Source: JBMSHD01 sp049416425 (GTDB taxonomy: Bacteria; Pseudomonadota; Gammaproteobacteria; Francisellales; Francisellaceae). Taken from it: 13,227 nucleotides of DNA. Positions within the stretch are counted from its first letter, which is position 1; every line of letters starts with the position of its first letter. Of this stretch, positions 1-7,925 are shown piece by piece. The translations under genes were made by a program, and so were the position numbers. The stretch is taken from NCBI GenBank assembly GCA_049416425.1, contig JBMSHD010000063.1, forward strand, positions 1 through 13,227. Direction: 5' to 3'. The notes under the pieces are model-generated. The model did not search any database. It saw only the letters and a program-made list of their open reading frames with translations, and was not told the DNA's origin.

Positions 1-2
1 AT

Positions 3-500
3 GGTTCAACGCCATTGTACAAGGTTTTCAATTTTTTGGGGAGTTTTCAGTATCTATTTGTAATCATACTTATGGAATTAGTGTCTATTTTTGCTGCCTA
101 TTTTCTGGGGAAGTATAAAAAACATTTCACAATCAACAGTTTTATCGTGGGGATAATCATTAGTGGAATCGCCATTTTGTTTTTTGGGTTGGCCTCTTCC
201 TATTTTTGGATGATTTTCAGCCTATGTTTCTTATTTATAGGTTTAGAGGTTTCTCAACTATCTGCCAGCTTTCTATTAAGAATGGAACTGCCACAAGAAC
301 ACAGAACCCAAGGGCTATCGTTCTCAGTTGTTCCTTATTATTGTGCTGATTTTTGTTCTGGAATATTCTTCGCCATATTGTTGCAATATTTTTCAACTGA
401 AACCCTTTTAATTAATGCCGGTACACTGCTGATGGTTTTAGGAATTGGTGCTTTAGTAATGGTATTCAAGCGGCACCGTCAACTTAATTTTTACAGATGA
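3..500 (+). CDS. Major facilitator transporter, C-terminal part (cut by window edge)
   Basis: The frame is open to the left edge, so the true start lies outside the window; the TTG at 15 is only the first start-like codon. About 165 residues remain, with roughly five or six long hydrophobic segments separated by short basic loops (GKYKKH, VFKRHRQ). This is the pattern of the C-terminal half of a 12-segment major facilitator transporter in the inner membrane. No substrate motif was recognised, so the transported compound is unknown; drug or metabolite efflux would be a guess. The last residues RHRQLNF and the stop TGA fall in the first copy of a 36-bp tandem duplication, so the present C-terminus may have been remodelled. 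It reads towards leuS, but about 220 bp and a candidate promoter separate them, so it is probably not in that operon. The family call is moderately sure; other polytopic membrane families cannot be excluded. Confidence 0.6.
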   Translation, partial: GSTPLYKVFNFLGSFQYLFVIILMELVSIFAAYFLGKYKKHFTINSFIVGIIISGIAILFFGLASSYFWMIFSLCFLFIGLEVSQLSASFLLRMELPQEHRTQGLSFSVVPYYCADFCSGIFFAILLQYFSTETLLINAGTLLMVLGIGALVMVFKRHRQLNFYR

Positions 501-542
501 CAATAACGGCACCGTCAACTTAACTTTTGAAAGCGGCAATAA
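471..542 (+). repeat. 36-bp tandem duplication, two copies, at the 3' end of the transporter gene
   Basis: Copies lie at 471-506 and 507-542. Both begin CGGCACCGTCAACTTAA and end CAATAA, and 29 of 36 positions agree by eye. Because 36 is a multiple of three, both copies would encode RHRQLNF in the same frame. The gene stops (TGA at 498-500) inside copy 1, and copy 2 has its own in-frame TGA directly after RHRQLNF. This suggests duplication of a gene end followed by divergence. An insertion-sequence end is an alternative, but no transposase or target duplication is visible. Confidence 0.7.
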
Positions 543-663
543 GGAACATGTGCAAAATAACTTCCCATATATAACCACTATGAAATCTTGACCCACCCCT
601 AAACGACTTTTTAATTTCTCTCATCAAATAATAAAATCTCATTTCATTCCCCTGATAATTTCG

Positions 664-694
664 TTAACATAGAACCCTATGTTACTTTGATAAT
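664..694 (+). promoter_or_regulatory. Candidate promoter of leuS-lptE
   Basis: A TTAACA hexamer at 664-669 and GATAAT at 689-694 resemble -35 and -10 boxes, but the 19-bp spacing is long. The -10 box lies 27 bp before the leuS start. The remaining 501-663 stretch shows no gene; a TTGACC at 588-593 lacks a good -10 partner. Confidence 0.35.
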
Positions 695-721
695 TTAATT
701 GCGATTCCAGGATCCGATAGT

Positions 722-3148
722 ATGCAACAAACCTATAATTTTTTAACGATTGAACAACAGACTCAACAACGCTGGCGTGATAGAAAAAGCTTTAAAGCCG
801 AACCGGATACTTCTAAAGAGAAATTTTACTGCCTGTCCATGTTACCCTATCCAAGTGGTTCTCTTCATATGGGACATGTTCGTAATTATACCTTAGGCGA
901 TGTTATCACACGTTATCAAAAAATGCTGGGTAAAAATGTATTGCAACCGATGGGATGGGATGCCTTCGGCCTTCCTGCTGAAAATGCCGCCATAAAACAT
1001 AAGAAAGCGCCTGCCGAGTGGACCTATAGCAATATTCAACATATGAAAGATCAACTGCAATCACTGGGTCTTGGCTATGACTGGGATCGAGAGATTGCCA
1101 CCTGCCAGGACAGCTATTATCGCTGGGAACAATGGTTCTTTATTCAGCTGTATAAAAAGGGACTGGTCTATCGCAAAAATTCAGTTGTCAACTGGGATCC
1201 TGTCGATCAAACCGTGCTAGCCAACGAGCAGGTTGTCGATGGCCGCGGATGGCGATCCGGGGCATTGATTGAGAAAAAAGAGATTCCACAGTGGTTTGTT
1301 AAAATCACCGATTATGCCGATGAATTGCTTGCCGATCTCGATAAATTAAGTGGCTGGCCTGAGGCTGTCAAGATTATGCAGACAAACTGGATTGGAAAAT
1401 CGAAAGGAATCAATATCCGCTTTGATATCGTCGATGAACGGTCATCTATTGAAGTATTCACCACTCGTCCCGACACCTTGATGGGAGCGACCTTTTTATC
1501 CATTGCCGCCGAACACCCTCTGGCCTTAAAAGCCGCCGAAACCAATGCTGAAATTGCAGCCTTTATTGCCGAATGTAAGACAACATCCACCATGGAAGCT
1601 GATCTTGCCACCGCCGAGAAAAAAGGCATGGCCACGCCTTTTTATGCCATCCATCCCATAACGGCTGAGAAAATGGCCATCTGGATTGCCAATTTCGTGC
1701 TCATGGGCTATGGCACCGGAGCGGTGATGAGCGTTCCGGCACACGATCAGCGTGACTGGGAATTTGCAAAAGTCTATGATATTCCACTGAAACAGGTTAT
1801 CACCACCGATAATGCAAAGATCGACTTGAATGTCTCATCATTCGAGGCTTATGGAAGATTGATCAACTCCGGTAAATTCGATGGTCTCGACTTCGATGAT
1901 GCCTATGAAGCCATCAAGAAAACTTTGATCGATAATGGTCATGGCTATGAGAAGATCAATTTTCGCATTCATGATTGGGGCGTATCGCGCCAACGCTACT
2001 GGGGCTGCCCTATTCCTATGATCCACTGTCATCATTGTGGCATCGTGGCTGAGAGCGAGGAAAACCTACCGGTTAAGCTGCCTGAGAATGTCACCTTAGA
2101 AGGTGTTGGCTCACCATTGACAACCATGTCAGAATTTAGAGACACCAGCTGCCCGAAATGTGGCAGAGAAGCCGAGCGCGAAACCGATACTTTCGACACC
2201 TTTATGGAATCCTCTTGGTATTATGCCCGCTATACCTGCCCTGAGACTGATGCCATGCTCGATGATGAGGCAAATTACTGGCTACCGGTTGATCAATATA
2301 TCGGCGGCATCGAACATGCTATCATGCACCTGTTATATGCTCGCTTCTATCACAAACTCTTGCGCGATGCCGGTCTAGTTAAAAGCGATGAACCATTCAC
2401 CAATCTTTTGACACAGGGAATGGTTTTAAAAGATGGCGCCAAGATGTCGAAATCCAAAGGCAATACCGTTGATCCACAGCTGCTGATTGAAAAATATGGC
2501 GCCGATACCGTCAGGCTTTTCAGCATGTTTGCCGCCCCTCCTGAACAATCCTTGGAGTGGTCAGATACCGGCGTAGAAGGGGCGCATCGCTTTTTGAAAA
2601 AACTGTGGAACTTTGGTTATGACAACAGAAACAGTCTGACTGACATAAAAGACGCCGATTACTCGAGTCTATCTGCCGCGGATAAGAGAATTCGCTTTGA
2701 AATTCATACCGTTCTCAAACAAGCCCGATTCGATTTTGATAAACTGCAATTTAACACCGTGGTCTCCGGCGGCATGAAAATCTTAAACGCGCTGCAAACG
2801 GCCGAATCTGCCCTGCTTAAAACCGAGGGTCTTGGTATTCTTTTGCGCCTGTTGTCACCTTTTGCACCCCATATCACTCAGCATATGTGGCAGGTGCTTG
2901 GCTTCGGTGATGATGTGCTTGATGCACGATTTCCTGAGGTTGATAATAAGGCGTTGATACAGGATGAATTCACCCTGATCGTGCAGGTTAATGGTAAGCT
3001 TCGCGCTCGTCTATGTGTGTCATCGGAAATGGACGAGGAAGCGATAAAGACACAGGTTCTTAATGATAAGGCCGTGGTAAAATTCGTGCCAACACCACCT
3101 AAGAAAGTCATCTATGTACCCAAAAAACTGCTCAATATTGTGGTTTAA
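722..3148 (+). CDS. leuS: Leucyl-tRNA synthetase, short form without leucine-specific domain
   Basis: Cytoplasmic class Ia synthetase that charges tRNA-Leu with leucine. The HIGH motif is HMGH at residues 49-52 and the KMSKS motif is at 574-578. The editing (CP1) domain shows TTRPDT at 247-252 and the proofreading aspartate in AHDQRD near 342. A zinc-knuckle region carries HCHHC near 436-440 and CPKC at 477-480. The C-terminal domain ends with VQVNGKLR and the lysine-rich tail of the family. At 808 residues it is about 50 shorter than E. coli LeuRS. The difference lies mainly between TQGMVL (564-569) and KMSKS, where only about four residues replace the leucine-specific domain; short forms of this kind are known in Bacillus and some other bacteria. 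The start ATG has AGGA at 709-712 upstream, and the protein begins at the expected family position. lptE follows after 9 bp, so the two are co-transcribed. Confidence 0.98.
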   Translation: MQQTYNFLTIEQQTQQRWRDRKSFKAEPDTSKEKFYCLSMLPYPSGSLHMGHVRNYTLGDVITRYQKMLGKNVLQPMGWDAFGLPAENAAIKHKKAPAEWTYSNIQHMKDQLQSLGLGYDWDREIATCQDSYYRWEQWFFIQLYKKGLVYRKNSVVNWDPVDQTVLANEQVVDGRGWRSGALIEKKEIPQWFVKITDYADELLADLDKLSGWPEAVKIMQTNWIGKSKGINIRFDIVDERSSIEVFTTRPDTLMGATFLSIAAEHPLALKAAETNAEIAAFIAECKTTSTMEADLATAEKKGMATPFYAIHPITAEKMAIWIANFVLMGYGTGAVMSVPAHDQRDWEFAKVYDIPLKQVITTDNAKIDLNVSSFEAYGRLINSGKFDGLDFDDAYEAIKKTLIDNGHGYEKINFRIHDWGVSRQRYWGCPIPMIHCHHCGIVAESEENLPVKLPENVTLEGVGSPLTTMSEFRDTSCPKCGREAERETDTFDTFMESSWYYARYTCPETDAMLDDEANYWLPVDQYIGGIEHAIMHLLYARFYHKLLRDAGLVKSDEPFTNLLTQGMVLKDGAKMSKSKGNTVDPQLLIEKYGADTVRLFSMFAAPPEQSLEWSDTGVEGAHRFLKKLWNFGYDNRNSLTDIKDADYSSLSAADKRIRFEIHTVLKQARFDFDKLQFNTVVSGGMKILNALQTAESALLKTEGLGILLRLLSPFAPHITQHMWQVLGFGDDVLDARFPEVDNKALIQDEFTLIVQVNGKLRARLCVSSEMDEEAIKTQVLNDKAVVKFVPTPPKKVIYVPKKLLNIVV

Positions 3149-3157
3149 GGAGCCGAT

Positions 3158-3745
3158 ATGATAATGAATAATAAACGACTCGGCCTTAAAATACTGGTCA
3201 TCGCTTTTTTTGCCGTCGTCCTCTATGGCTGTGGCTTTCATTTACGCGGACTCAATCAGCCTCTACCTAAATACATGGAAAACGTCTATATCGATTACAA
3301 TGGCAACGATTACCGCTTTATCAATGATTTAAAAAGCGCTCTATCGGCCACAGGCGCCAAAGTGGCAGACAACGCCAACAACGCCGACGCCGTGCTTAAG
3401 ATCAACGATGTCAACCAGTCATCCAGACTCATAGGAATCAGTGGAGGCGCCTCTTCAAATCAATACGCCCTAAGTGTCATTGTCAACTACAGCGTATTGA
3501 CAAGAGATCTTGCTCCGGTGACGGATAATATCATCGCTCAAGCTTCCCAAAGCTATAACACCAATGCCACACAGCAATTAAGCGATAACACCCAAAAACA
3601 GCAGATTTATCAATCGCTATCGACACAAGTCTCAAGCGATATCGTCAATCAGCTCGCTCAACTCCCTGGTGATAAATTTAAGCCCGCTGCCAGCAAATCA
3701 GGCACAACGCCAGCCGATGGCTCTGTCTCAGATCACCGCCAATGA
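3158..3745 (+). CDS. lptE: LPS-assembly lipoprotein LptE
   Basis: Outer-membrane lipoprotein that plugs and helps assemble the LptD barrel, which inserts lipopolysaccharide into the outer leaflet. The N-terminus is a lipoprotein signal: basic MIMNNKR, a hydrophobic stretch, then the lipobox LYGC with the lipidated Cys at residue 25. Directly after it comes the family hallmark CGFHLRG. The length (195) matches the usual ~190 residues, and the last ~25 residues are a polar, Ser/Ala/Thr-rich tail of low complexity. The start has a strong AAGGAG at 3147-3152, which overlaps the leuS stop, and sits 9 bp after leuS; the leuS-lptE pair is typical of gammaproteobacteria. The partner holA, which often follows, is absent: the next gene is convergent and overlaps the lptE end by 18 bp. 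Confidence 0.93.
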   Translation: MIMNNKRLGLKILVIAFFAVVLYGCGFHLRGLNQPLPKYMENVYIDYNGNDYRFINDLKSALSATGAKVADNANNADAVLKINDVNQSSRLIGISGGASSNQYALSVIVNYSVLTRDLAPVTDNIIAQASQSYNTNATQQLSDNTQKQQIYQSLSTQVSSDIVNQLAQLPGDKFKPAASKSGTTPADGSVSDHRQ

Positions 3746-5050
3746 CGATAACATCATAAAAAAACAACACAGCGTGATGATAAGACTCATCACGTTCAAC
3801 TGACTTCTTTTGCTGACCACGGCGATAACAAACCAGCTTAACATACCCCAGACAATGCCCTCAGAAATCGACAGCGTCAGCGGCATGAGAATAATTGTCA
3901 TAAATGCCGGAATGGCCTCTATCGGCTGATTCCAATCGATATATTTAACCGATGCCATCATAAAGCTGCCAACGATAACCAGAGCCGGAGCCACTACAAA
4001 CACCGGCACCATGGTCACAAGCGGTGCCAGAAACAGAAAAGGCAAAAACAAAAGGCCGACAACGATGGCAACAACACCCGTGCGCCCACCAACTGCCATC
4101 CCCGTAGCCGATTCAACATAGATGGCACATGGTGAGCTGCCACAGATTCCAGACAGCGTCGCCGATACGGAATCAATCACCAGAGACTGCTTGATGCGAA
4201 CTGGATTGCCATTCTTGTCGTACCAGTTTGTCGCCTGTGCCAAACCGATTAAAGTCCCGGTGCTATCAAAGATATTGATAAACAAAAATGTAAACACCGC
4301 CGGCAAGATGGCTAGCTTAAAACTCGAAGTCCAGTCGATGGCAAAAAACAGTGAGAAATCTGGCCAGGCAAAGAAGTGATCTGGCATCGAGATCAACACA
4401 TGATCGCCCCATATTCGTCCAAATGGCAGCGCCATGATGGTACCGATGATAATTGCCAATAAGATGGCAGCCTTTATTCTTAAAGCCAGAAGTCCAGCCA
4501 GAATAAAAAAGCTCAGCAGAAATATGGTCGTTTGCGCACTCAACGGCGTGATTTCAAGAAGACCTGAAGCCGACTGTTGAATAAAACCGGCATTATAGAA
4601 ACCAACAAGCGCAATAAAAATACCGATACCGGCACCGATTCCATGTTTCACAGCCTTAGGAATACCCGCCAGAATGCGAGTGCGAATGTTGAAGATCGCT
4701 AAAAGAATAAACAAAACACCCGAGATAAACACGGCACCCAATGCGCTTTGCCAGGGAATTCCCCAGGCCTTGACGATGGTGTAGGTAAAAAATACATTCA
4801 TTCCCATTGCCGGAGCCAAGGCATAAGGGTTTCTGGCGTATATTCCCATGGCAATCGAGGCAAAAGATGAAATAATAACCGTTGAGGTCACCAGCGCATT
4901 TTCATCCATTCCAGTCTGCCCTAATATTTTGGCATTGACAACGATGATATAGAGCATGGCCAGAAAAGTGGTCATTCCCGCGATAATTTCGGTTTTGATA
5001 TTGGTTTGATTTCTCGAGAATTCAAAATATCTTTGAATTGATGTAATCAT
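3728..5050 (-). CDS. Purine (adenine/hypoxanthine/guanine) permease, NCS2 family, AzgA type
   Basis: Inner-membrane proton symporter that takes up purine bases for salvage. The N-terminus FEFSRNQTNIKTEIIAG (residues 10-25) is the opening of the AzgA/PbuG/GhxP branch. The transport-core motifs are present: FDSTGTLIG at 261-269 and YVESATG...GGRTG at 311-325, the latter containing the substrate-binding glutamate region of NCS2 proteins. The 440 residues and the many hydrophobic helices match the family (about 430-450 residues, 14 membrane segments). Which base is carried cannot be told. No strong Shine-Dalgarno is visible before the ATG. The gene is divergent from the sugar symporter gene, and a -10-like box with a dyad lies upstream. 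Its TGA stop lies inside the convergent lptE gene. Confidence 0.92.
   Translation of the reverse strand: MITSIQRYFEFSRNQTNIKTEIIAGMTTFLAMLYIIVVNAKILGQTGMDENALVTSTVIISSFASIAMGIYARNPYALAPAMGMNVFFTYTIVKAWGIPWQSALGAVFISGVLFILLAIFNIRTRILAGIPKAVKHGIGAGIGIFIALVGFYNAGFIQQSASGLLEITPLSAQTTIFLLSFFILAGLLALRIKAAILLAIIIGTIMALPFGRIWGDHVLISMPDHFFAWPDFSLFFAIDWTSSFKLAILPAVFTFLFINIFDSTGTLIGLAQATNWYDKNGNPVRIKQSLVIDSVSATLSGICGSSPCAIYVESATGMAVGGRTGVVAIVVGLLFLPFLFLAPLVTMVPVFVVAPALVIVGSFMMASVKYIDWNQPIEAIPAFMTIILMPLTLSISEGIVWGMLSWFVIAVVSKRSQLNVMSLIITLCCFFMMLSSLAVI
3773..3794. terminator. Possible hairpin terminator for lptE, inside the end of the permease gene
   Basis: Perfect 8-bp arms CGTGATGA and TCATCACG enclose the loop TAAGAC, 27 bp after the lptE stop. 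Neither strand has a T-run directly after the stem: on the minus strand seven T's follow only after about eight bases. It could slow or stop transcription where the convergent genes meet, but it is not a classical terminator. Confidence 0.3.
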
Positions 5051-5078
5051 ATTTATTCAAGCTTAAACGAAAAACAAT

Positions 5079-5112
5079 ATTGTACCCGCTAATAAAACGC
5101 AACTCTAGCGTT
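5079..5112 (-). promoter_or_regulatory. Candidate -10 box and operator-like dyad of the purine permease
   Basis: On the minus strand TACAAT (5079-5084) lies 28 bp before the permease start. The expected -35 position holds no good hexamer but is covered by a dyad, AACGC-N7-GCGTT at 5096-5112. The half site ACGCAA recalls a PurR operator half, but the arms are one base closer than in the E. coli PurR box. Regulation by purines is an inference only. Confidence 0.3.
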
Positions 5113-5189
5113 ATTTTTCTCCTCAACCCCTTCTCACTATTCTTAAACAAAGACCCGCCAAAAGAAAGTAAACAATCTACATTTAATAT

Positions 5190-5227
5190 CAAATTTTTTG
5201 TCCTTTTTCACAAATTCCGTCCTTTTT
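5190..5227 (+). repeat. Imperfect direct repeat upstream of the sugar symporter promoter
   Basis: CAAATT followed by GTCCTTTTT occurs at 5190-5208 (with four extra T's) and at 5211-5227. The GTCCTTTTT cores start 19 bp apart, about two helical turns, and end 13 bp before the candidate -35 box. It could be a tandem activator site or chance in T-rich DNA. Confidence 0.35.
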
Positions 5228-5240
5228 AATCTAATCTGCA

Positions 5241-5269
5241 TTGACTTTAACTACCAATCTTCACAAAAT
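5241..5269 (+). promoter_or_regulatory. Candidate promoter of the sugar symporter gene
   Basis: TTGACT (5241-5246) is followed after 17 bp by CAAAAT (5264-5269), a good -35 and a fair -10 at ideal spacing, 36 bp before the start codon. It lies in the 255-bp divergent region that holds no gene. Confidence 0.45.
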
Positions 5270-5305
5270 AAGCTGGTGTTTAACTAAGTAATCGGGGAAG
5301 CCATC

Positions 5306-6715
5306 ATGGCGATCGCTGCAAACAACAATACGGAATATAAGAAAATCGTCTATATGATATGCCTGATAGGCGCCTTAGGTGGCTTGCTATTCGGTCTGGA
5401 TCAGGGTTTTATCGCCAACTCTTTATCCACTATCGACAAAGTTTATAGTCTGGATACCGGACAGGGTGAACAGTATTCTGCTGTTTTAGCCTGGGGTGGA
5501 ATTCTTGGCGCCTTGCTAAGTGGTATTTTAGCACGTGTACTGGGTCGCAAGAAAGTTCTGGTGATCGCCGGCTTCTTATTCAGTGCACTGTCGCTGATTT
5601 CGGCTTTTCTGCCACCACTTGAAATTCTAAGCCTGTGCCGTTTTGGTCTCGGTTTTGCCGTCGGTATCGCCTCTTTCACCGTACCACTTTACCTGGCCGA
5701 GACGGCACCGACTAAGATTCGAGGCGGTATGGCGACGTTATTTCAATTGATGATCACCATCGGAATCTTTGTCGTTGCCGTGACCAATGTCTTTATTGCC
5801 AAGGCGCTTGGACATGTTGAGATATCTTTGACATTGATGTTTCTCGTTATCTTCATCTTTGCCCTTATCATGTTTATCGGCAGCTGGTTTTTACCTGAAT
5901 CCCCGCGTTGGCTGATACTGACAGGAAAAATTGAAAAAGCTACCGATGTGCTGAAACGAGTCAGAAACACGCAGGCAGAAATCGACAGTGAAATGCAGGA
6001 AATATCAGAAAGTATCTCTAGCAATAAAGGCATCGGCTGGTCGATGCTGGGCAAGGGATTTTTCTGGAAAATTCTGATTGTCGGCGTGGCACTGCAAATG
6101 TTTCAGCAACTCGTCGGTATCAACATGATGATCTACTATGCACCGACTATCTTCGGATATGCCGGCATGACCGGACTTGTTGCCCTTTTGGCCATTCCAA
6201 CCGTGAATATGCTGTTCACCTTTCCAGCCATTAAGTGGATTGAGAAATGGGGACGAAAAAAACTGCTATATGTCGGTGCGGTTGTGATGATGATCTCGAT
6301 GTTTGCCGCCGGATTCGCCTTCTATGCTATTGATGGCTTACCTGCCGATAGCGCACACCCCATTGCCAATATCGTGCTTTTGCTCTCTGCCGTGGTTTAT
6401 ATCTTTGGTTTTGCCTGCTCCTGGGGACCGGTCGTCTGGGTTTTGTGCTCAGAAATATTTCCACTGAAAGGGCGTGAGATCGGCATGACGGTTACCACCA
6501 TGATTAACTGGACATTTGCAGGGCTTGTAATGGCCAACTCACTGAGCTTCATGAAGGCATTTGGAAACTACTCTGTTTTCTTCCTCTTCGGTGGCTTCTG
6601 TATCCTGGCCATGATCTTCCTTAAGCTCTTTGTCCCTGAAACAAAAGGAGTCTCGTTGGAGCATATCGAAAAAAATCTAGAATCCGGTGTGCCGGTTAGA
6701 AAAATTGGTCTGTAA
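5306..6715 (+). CDS. Sugar:proton symporter, MFS sugar porter family (GalP/XylE-like)
   Basis: Inner-membrane 12-segment transporter, most likely importing a hexose or pentose with protons. Sugar-porter signatures appear in order: GALGGLLFGLDQG in helix 1 (residues 22-34), LGRKK after helix 2 (79-83), RFGLGFAVG with PLYLAETAP and KIRGG (112-141), PESPRWL before the central loop (197-203), QQLVGINMMIYYAP in helix 7 (267-280), and PETKG at the C-terminus (444-448). The QQxxGIN stretch lines the sugar site in XylE and GLUT proteins. The 469 residues match the family. The start has GGGGAAG at 5294-5300, five bases before the ATG. No sugar kinase or catabolic gene lies nearby, so the substrate cannot be assigned. 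The gene stands alone between a divergent and a convergent neighbour. Confidence 0.94.
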   Translation: MAIAANNNTEYKKIVYMICLIGALGGLLFGLDQGFIANSLSTIDKVYSLDTGQGEQYSAVLAWGGILGALLSGILARVLGRKKVLVIAGFLFSALSLISAFLPPLEILSLCRFGLGFAVGIASFTVPLYLAETAPTKIRGGMATLFQLMITIGIFVVAVTNVFIAKALGHVEISLTLMFLVIFIFALIMFIGSWFLPESPRWLILTGKIEKATDVLKRVRNTQAEIDSEMQEISESISSNKGIGWSMLGKGFFWKILIVGVALQMFQQLVGINMMIYYAPTIFGYAGMTGLVALLAIPTVNMLFTFPAIKWIEKWGRKKLLYVGAVVMMISMFAAGFAFYAIDGLPADSAHPIANIVLLLSAVVYIFGFACSWGPVVWVLCSEIFPLKGREIGMTVTTMINWTFAGLVMANSLSFMKAFGNYSVFFLFGGFCILAMIFLKLFVPETKGVSLEHIEKNLESGVPVRKIGL

Positions 6716-6766
6716 TTAATAAGCCCCATTGAGGCAAAGCCTTTGGACGTTCAAACAACGAATGAA

Positions 6767-7831
6767 TTAGCTAAATCGAGAGACCTTAACGGCCTCTGCC
6801 AATTTAGTAAGCATGTCAGCCGTCTCCTGCCAACCGACACAGGCATCGGTAATACTCTTGCCATACTCTCTCGGTGAAGCATTGATAGACTGATTGCCCT
6901 CCTTAAGATTACTCTCGATCATCACACCCATAATGTCTTTTGAACCATCAACAAGCTGTTGACAGACATCATCGATCACCTGCATCTGTTTTTTATAATC
7001 TTTGCTGCTGTTGCCATGGCTGCAATCAACCATCAGTTTGTGTGAAGTATTATTCGCCTTCAAGGCAGATGCTGCCTTATCGATATGTGTTTTACTGTAG
7101 TTTGGTCCACTCTTGCCACCACGTAAAATAACGTGCGCATCATCATTGCCTCTTGTTTCAAAAATAGCCGTCGTGCCCTGTTTGGTTACCCCCAGAAAAT
7201 GATGCGGTGATTTTGCCGCCTTCACAGCATCGATGGCAATTGAGATATCACCGTTAGTTGCATTTTTAAAACCCACTGGACAGGATAGACCCGAAGCCAG
7301 TTCCCGATGAACCTGACTTTCTGTTGTTCTGGCGCCAATCGCCCCCCAGGCGATAACATCCGAAATATATTGTGGCGTGACGACATCCAGAAACTCGGTA
7401 GCACATGGAACACCAATACTGCAGATATCCAAAAGCAGGCCTCGAGCCAGTTTAAGTCCGGTGTTGATCTTAAAACTGTTATCAAGATAAGGGTCATTGA
7501 TAAGCCCTTTCCAGCCAACGGTAGTACGCGGTTTCTCAAAATAGACTCTCATCACGACAATCAATTCATGGCTATGCTTGTTAATCTCATCGGTGAGCAA
7601 TTGCGCATATTCTTTCGCCGCCTCCACATCATGAACAGAACAAGGTCCGACCACGACGACCAGACGATCATCCTTATCATGCAACACATTCGAGATGGCA
7701 AAACGGGTATGCTCCACCAGATCAGATATCTCATCGGTAATGGGTAACTCTTCATTGATGACACCAGGAGGCACAAGAGGCTTGCGATTTATGATACGTA
7801 GATTATCCGTTTTTTGTTGTGTATTTGACAC
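6767..7831 (-). CDS. aroG: 3-deoxy-7-phosphoheptulonate (DAHP) synthase, class I, AroG-like
   Basis: Cytoplasmic enzyme joining phosphoenolpyruvate and erythrose 4-phosphate, the first step of the shikimate pathway to aromatic amino acids. Family blocks are nearly unbroken: GPCSVHD (metal-binding Cys near residue 65), MRVYFEKPRTTVGWKGL, GARTTESQVHRELASGLSCPVGFKN, VDCSHGNSSK (metal His near 272), IESNLKEGNQS and SITDACVGW with the remaining Glu and Asp ligands. The stretch EFLDVVTPQY resembles E. coli AroG more than AroF or AroH, so phenylalanine feedback is a reasonable but untested guess. The frame also offers a TTG one codon earlier (7834), but GGAG on the minus strand sits about six bases before the GTG at 7831 and only three before the TTG, so GTG is preferred. 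The gene converges on the sugar symporter gene (51 bp apart) and has its own promoter and an upstream terminator. Confidence 0.95.
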   Translation of the reverse strand: MSNTQQKTDNLRIINRKPLVPPGVINEELPITDEISDLVEHTRFAISNVLHDKDDRLVVVVGPCSVHDVEAAKEYAQLLTDEINKHSHELIVVMRVYFEKPRTTVGWKGLINDPYLDNSFKINTGLKLARGLLLDICSIGVPCATEFLDVVTPQYISDVIAWGAIGARTTESQVHRELASGLSCPVGFKNATNGDISIAIDAVKAAKSPHHFLGVTKQGTTAIFETRGNDDAHVILRGGKSGPNYSKTHIDKAASALKANNTSHKLMVDCSHGNSSKDYKKQMQVIDDVCQQLVDGSKDIMGVMIESNLKEGNQSINASPREYGKSITDACVGWQETADMLTKLAEAVKVSRFS

Positions 7832-7866
7832 CAAAGTCTCCAGCTTGATTTCATTTATTTCTTAAC

Positions 7867-7875
7867 ACTATAGCA
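7867..7875 (-). promoter_or_regulatory. Extended -10 promoter of aroG
   Basis: On the minus strand TGCTATAGT is an extended -10 element (TGn plus TATAGT), about 35 bp before the aroG start. A TTGACG just upstream is too close (13 bp) to serve as a standard -35, which fits an extended -10 promoter. An 8-bp palindrome AAGCGCTT lies at 7891-7898. No TyrR-like box was seen. Confidence 0.4.
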
Positions 7876-7898
7876 TAGATCAGCACGTCAAAGCGCTT

Positions 7899-7920
7899 AA
7901 AAATGTCGAAATTTACGACA
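7899..7920 (-). terminator. Intrinsic terminator of the mraY-ftsW operon
   Basis: On the minus strand, six bases after the ftsW stop, TGTCG and CGACA pair around a seven-base loop and are followed directly by TTTTT. The stem is short but position and T-run fit. It separates ftsW from the aroG promoter. Confidence 0.55.
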
Positions 7921-7925
7921 AATTA

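Noticed and set aside
471..542. CRISPR-like or insertion-sequence structure
   Set aside because: Only two copies directly adjacent with no spacers, no transposase and no target duplication; a local tandem duplication explains it more simply.
1312..1744. Antisense open frames inside leuS, and similar ones inside the permease, symporter, aroG, ftsW, POT, murD and mraY genes
   Set aside because: They lie wholly within strongly supported genes, have no recognisable family features and are shadows of the real reading frame.
5096..5112. True PurR box
   Set aside because: The half site matches in part, but arm spacing is one base short and the central bases differ; kept only as an operator-like dyad.
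6716..6766. Terminator between the sugar symporter and aroG
   Set aside because: The best stem is AGGC-AAA-GCCT with a weak outer CCA/TGG pairing and no T-run on either strand.
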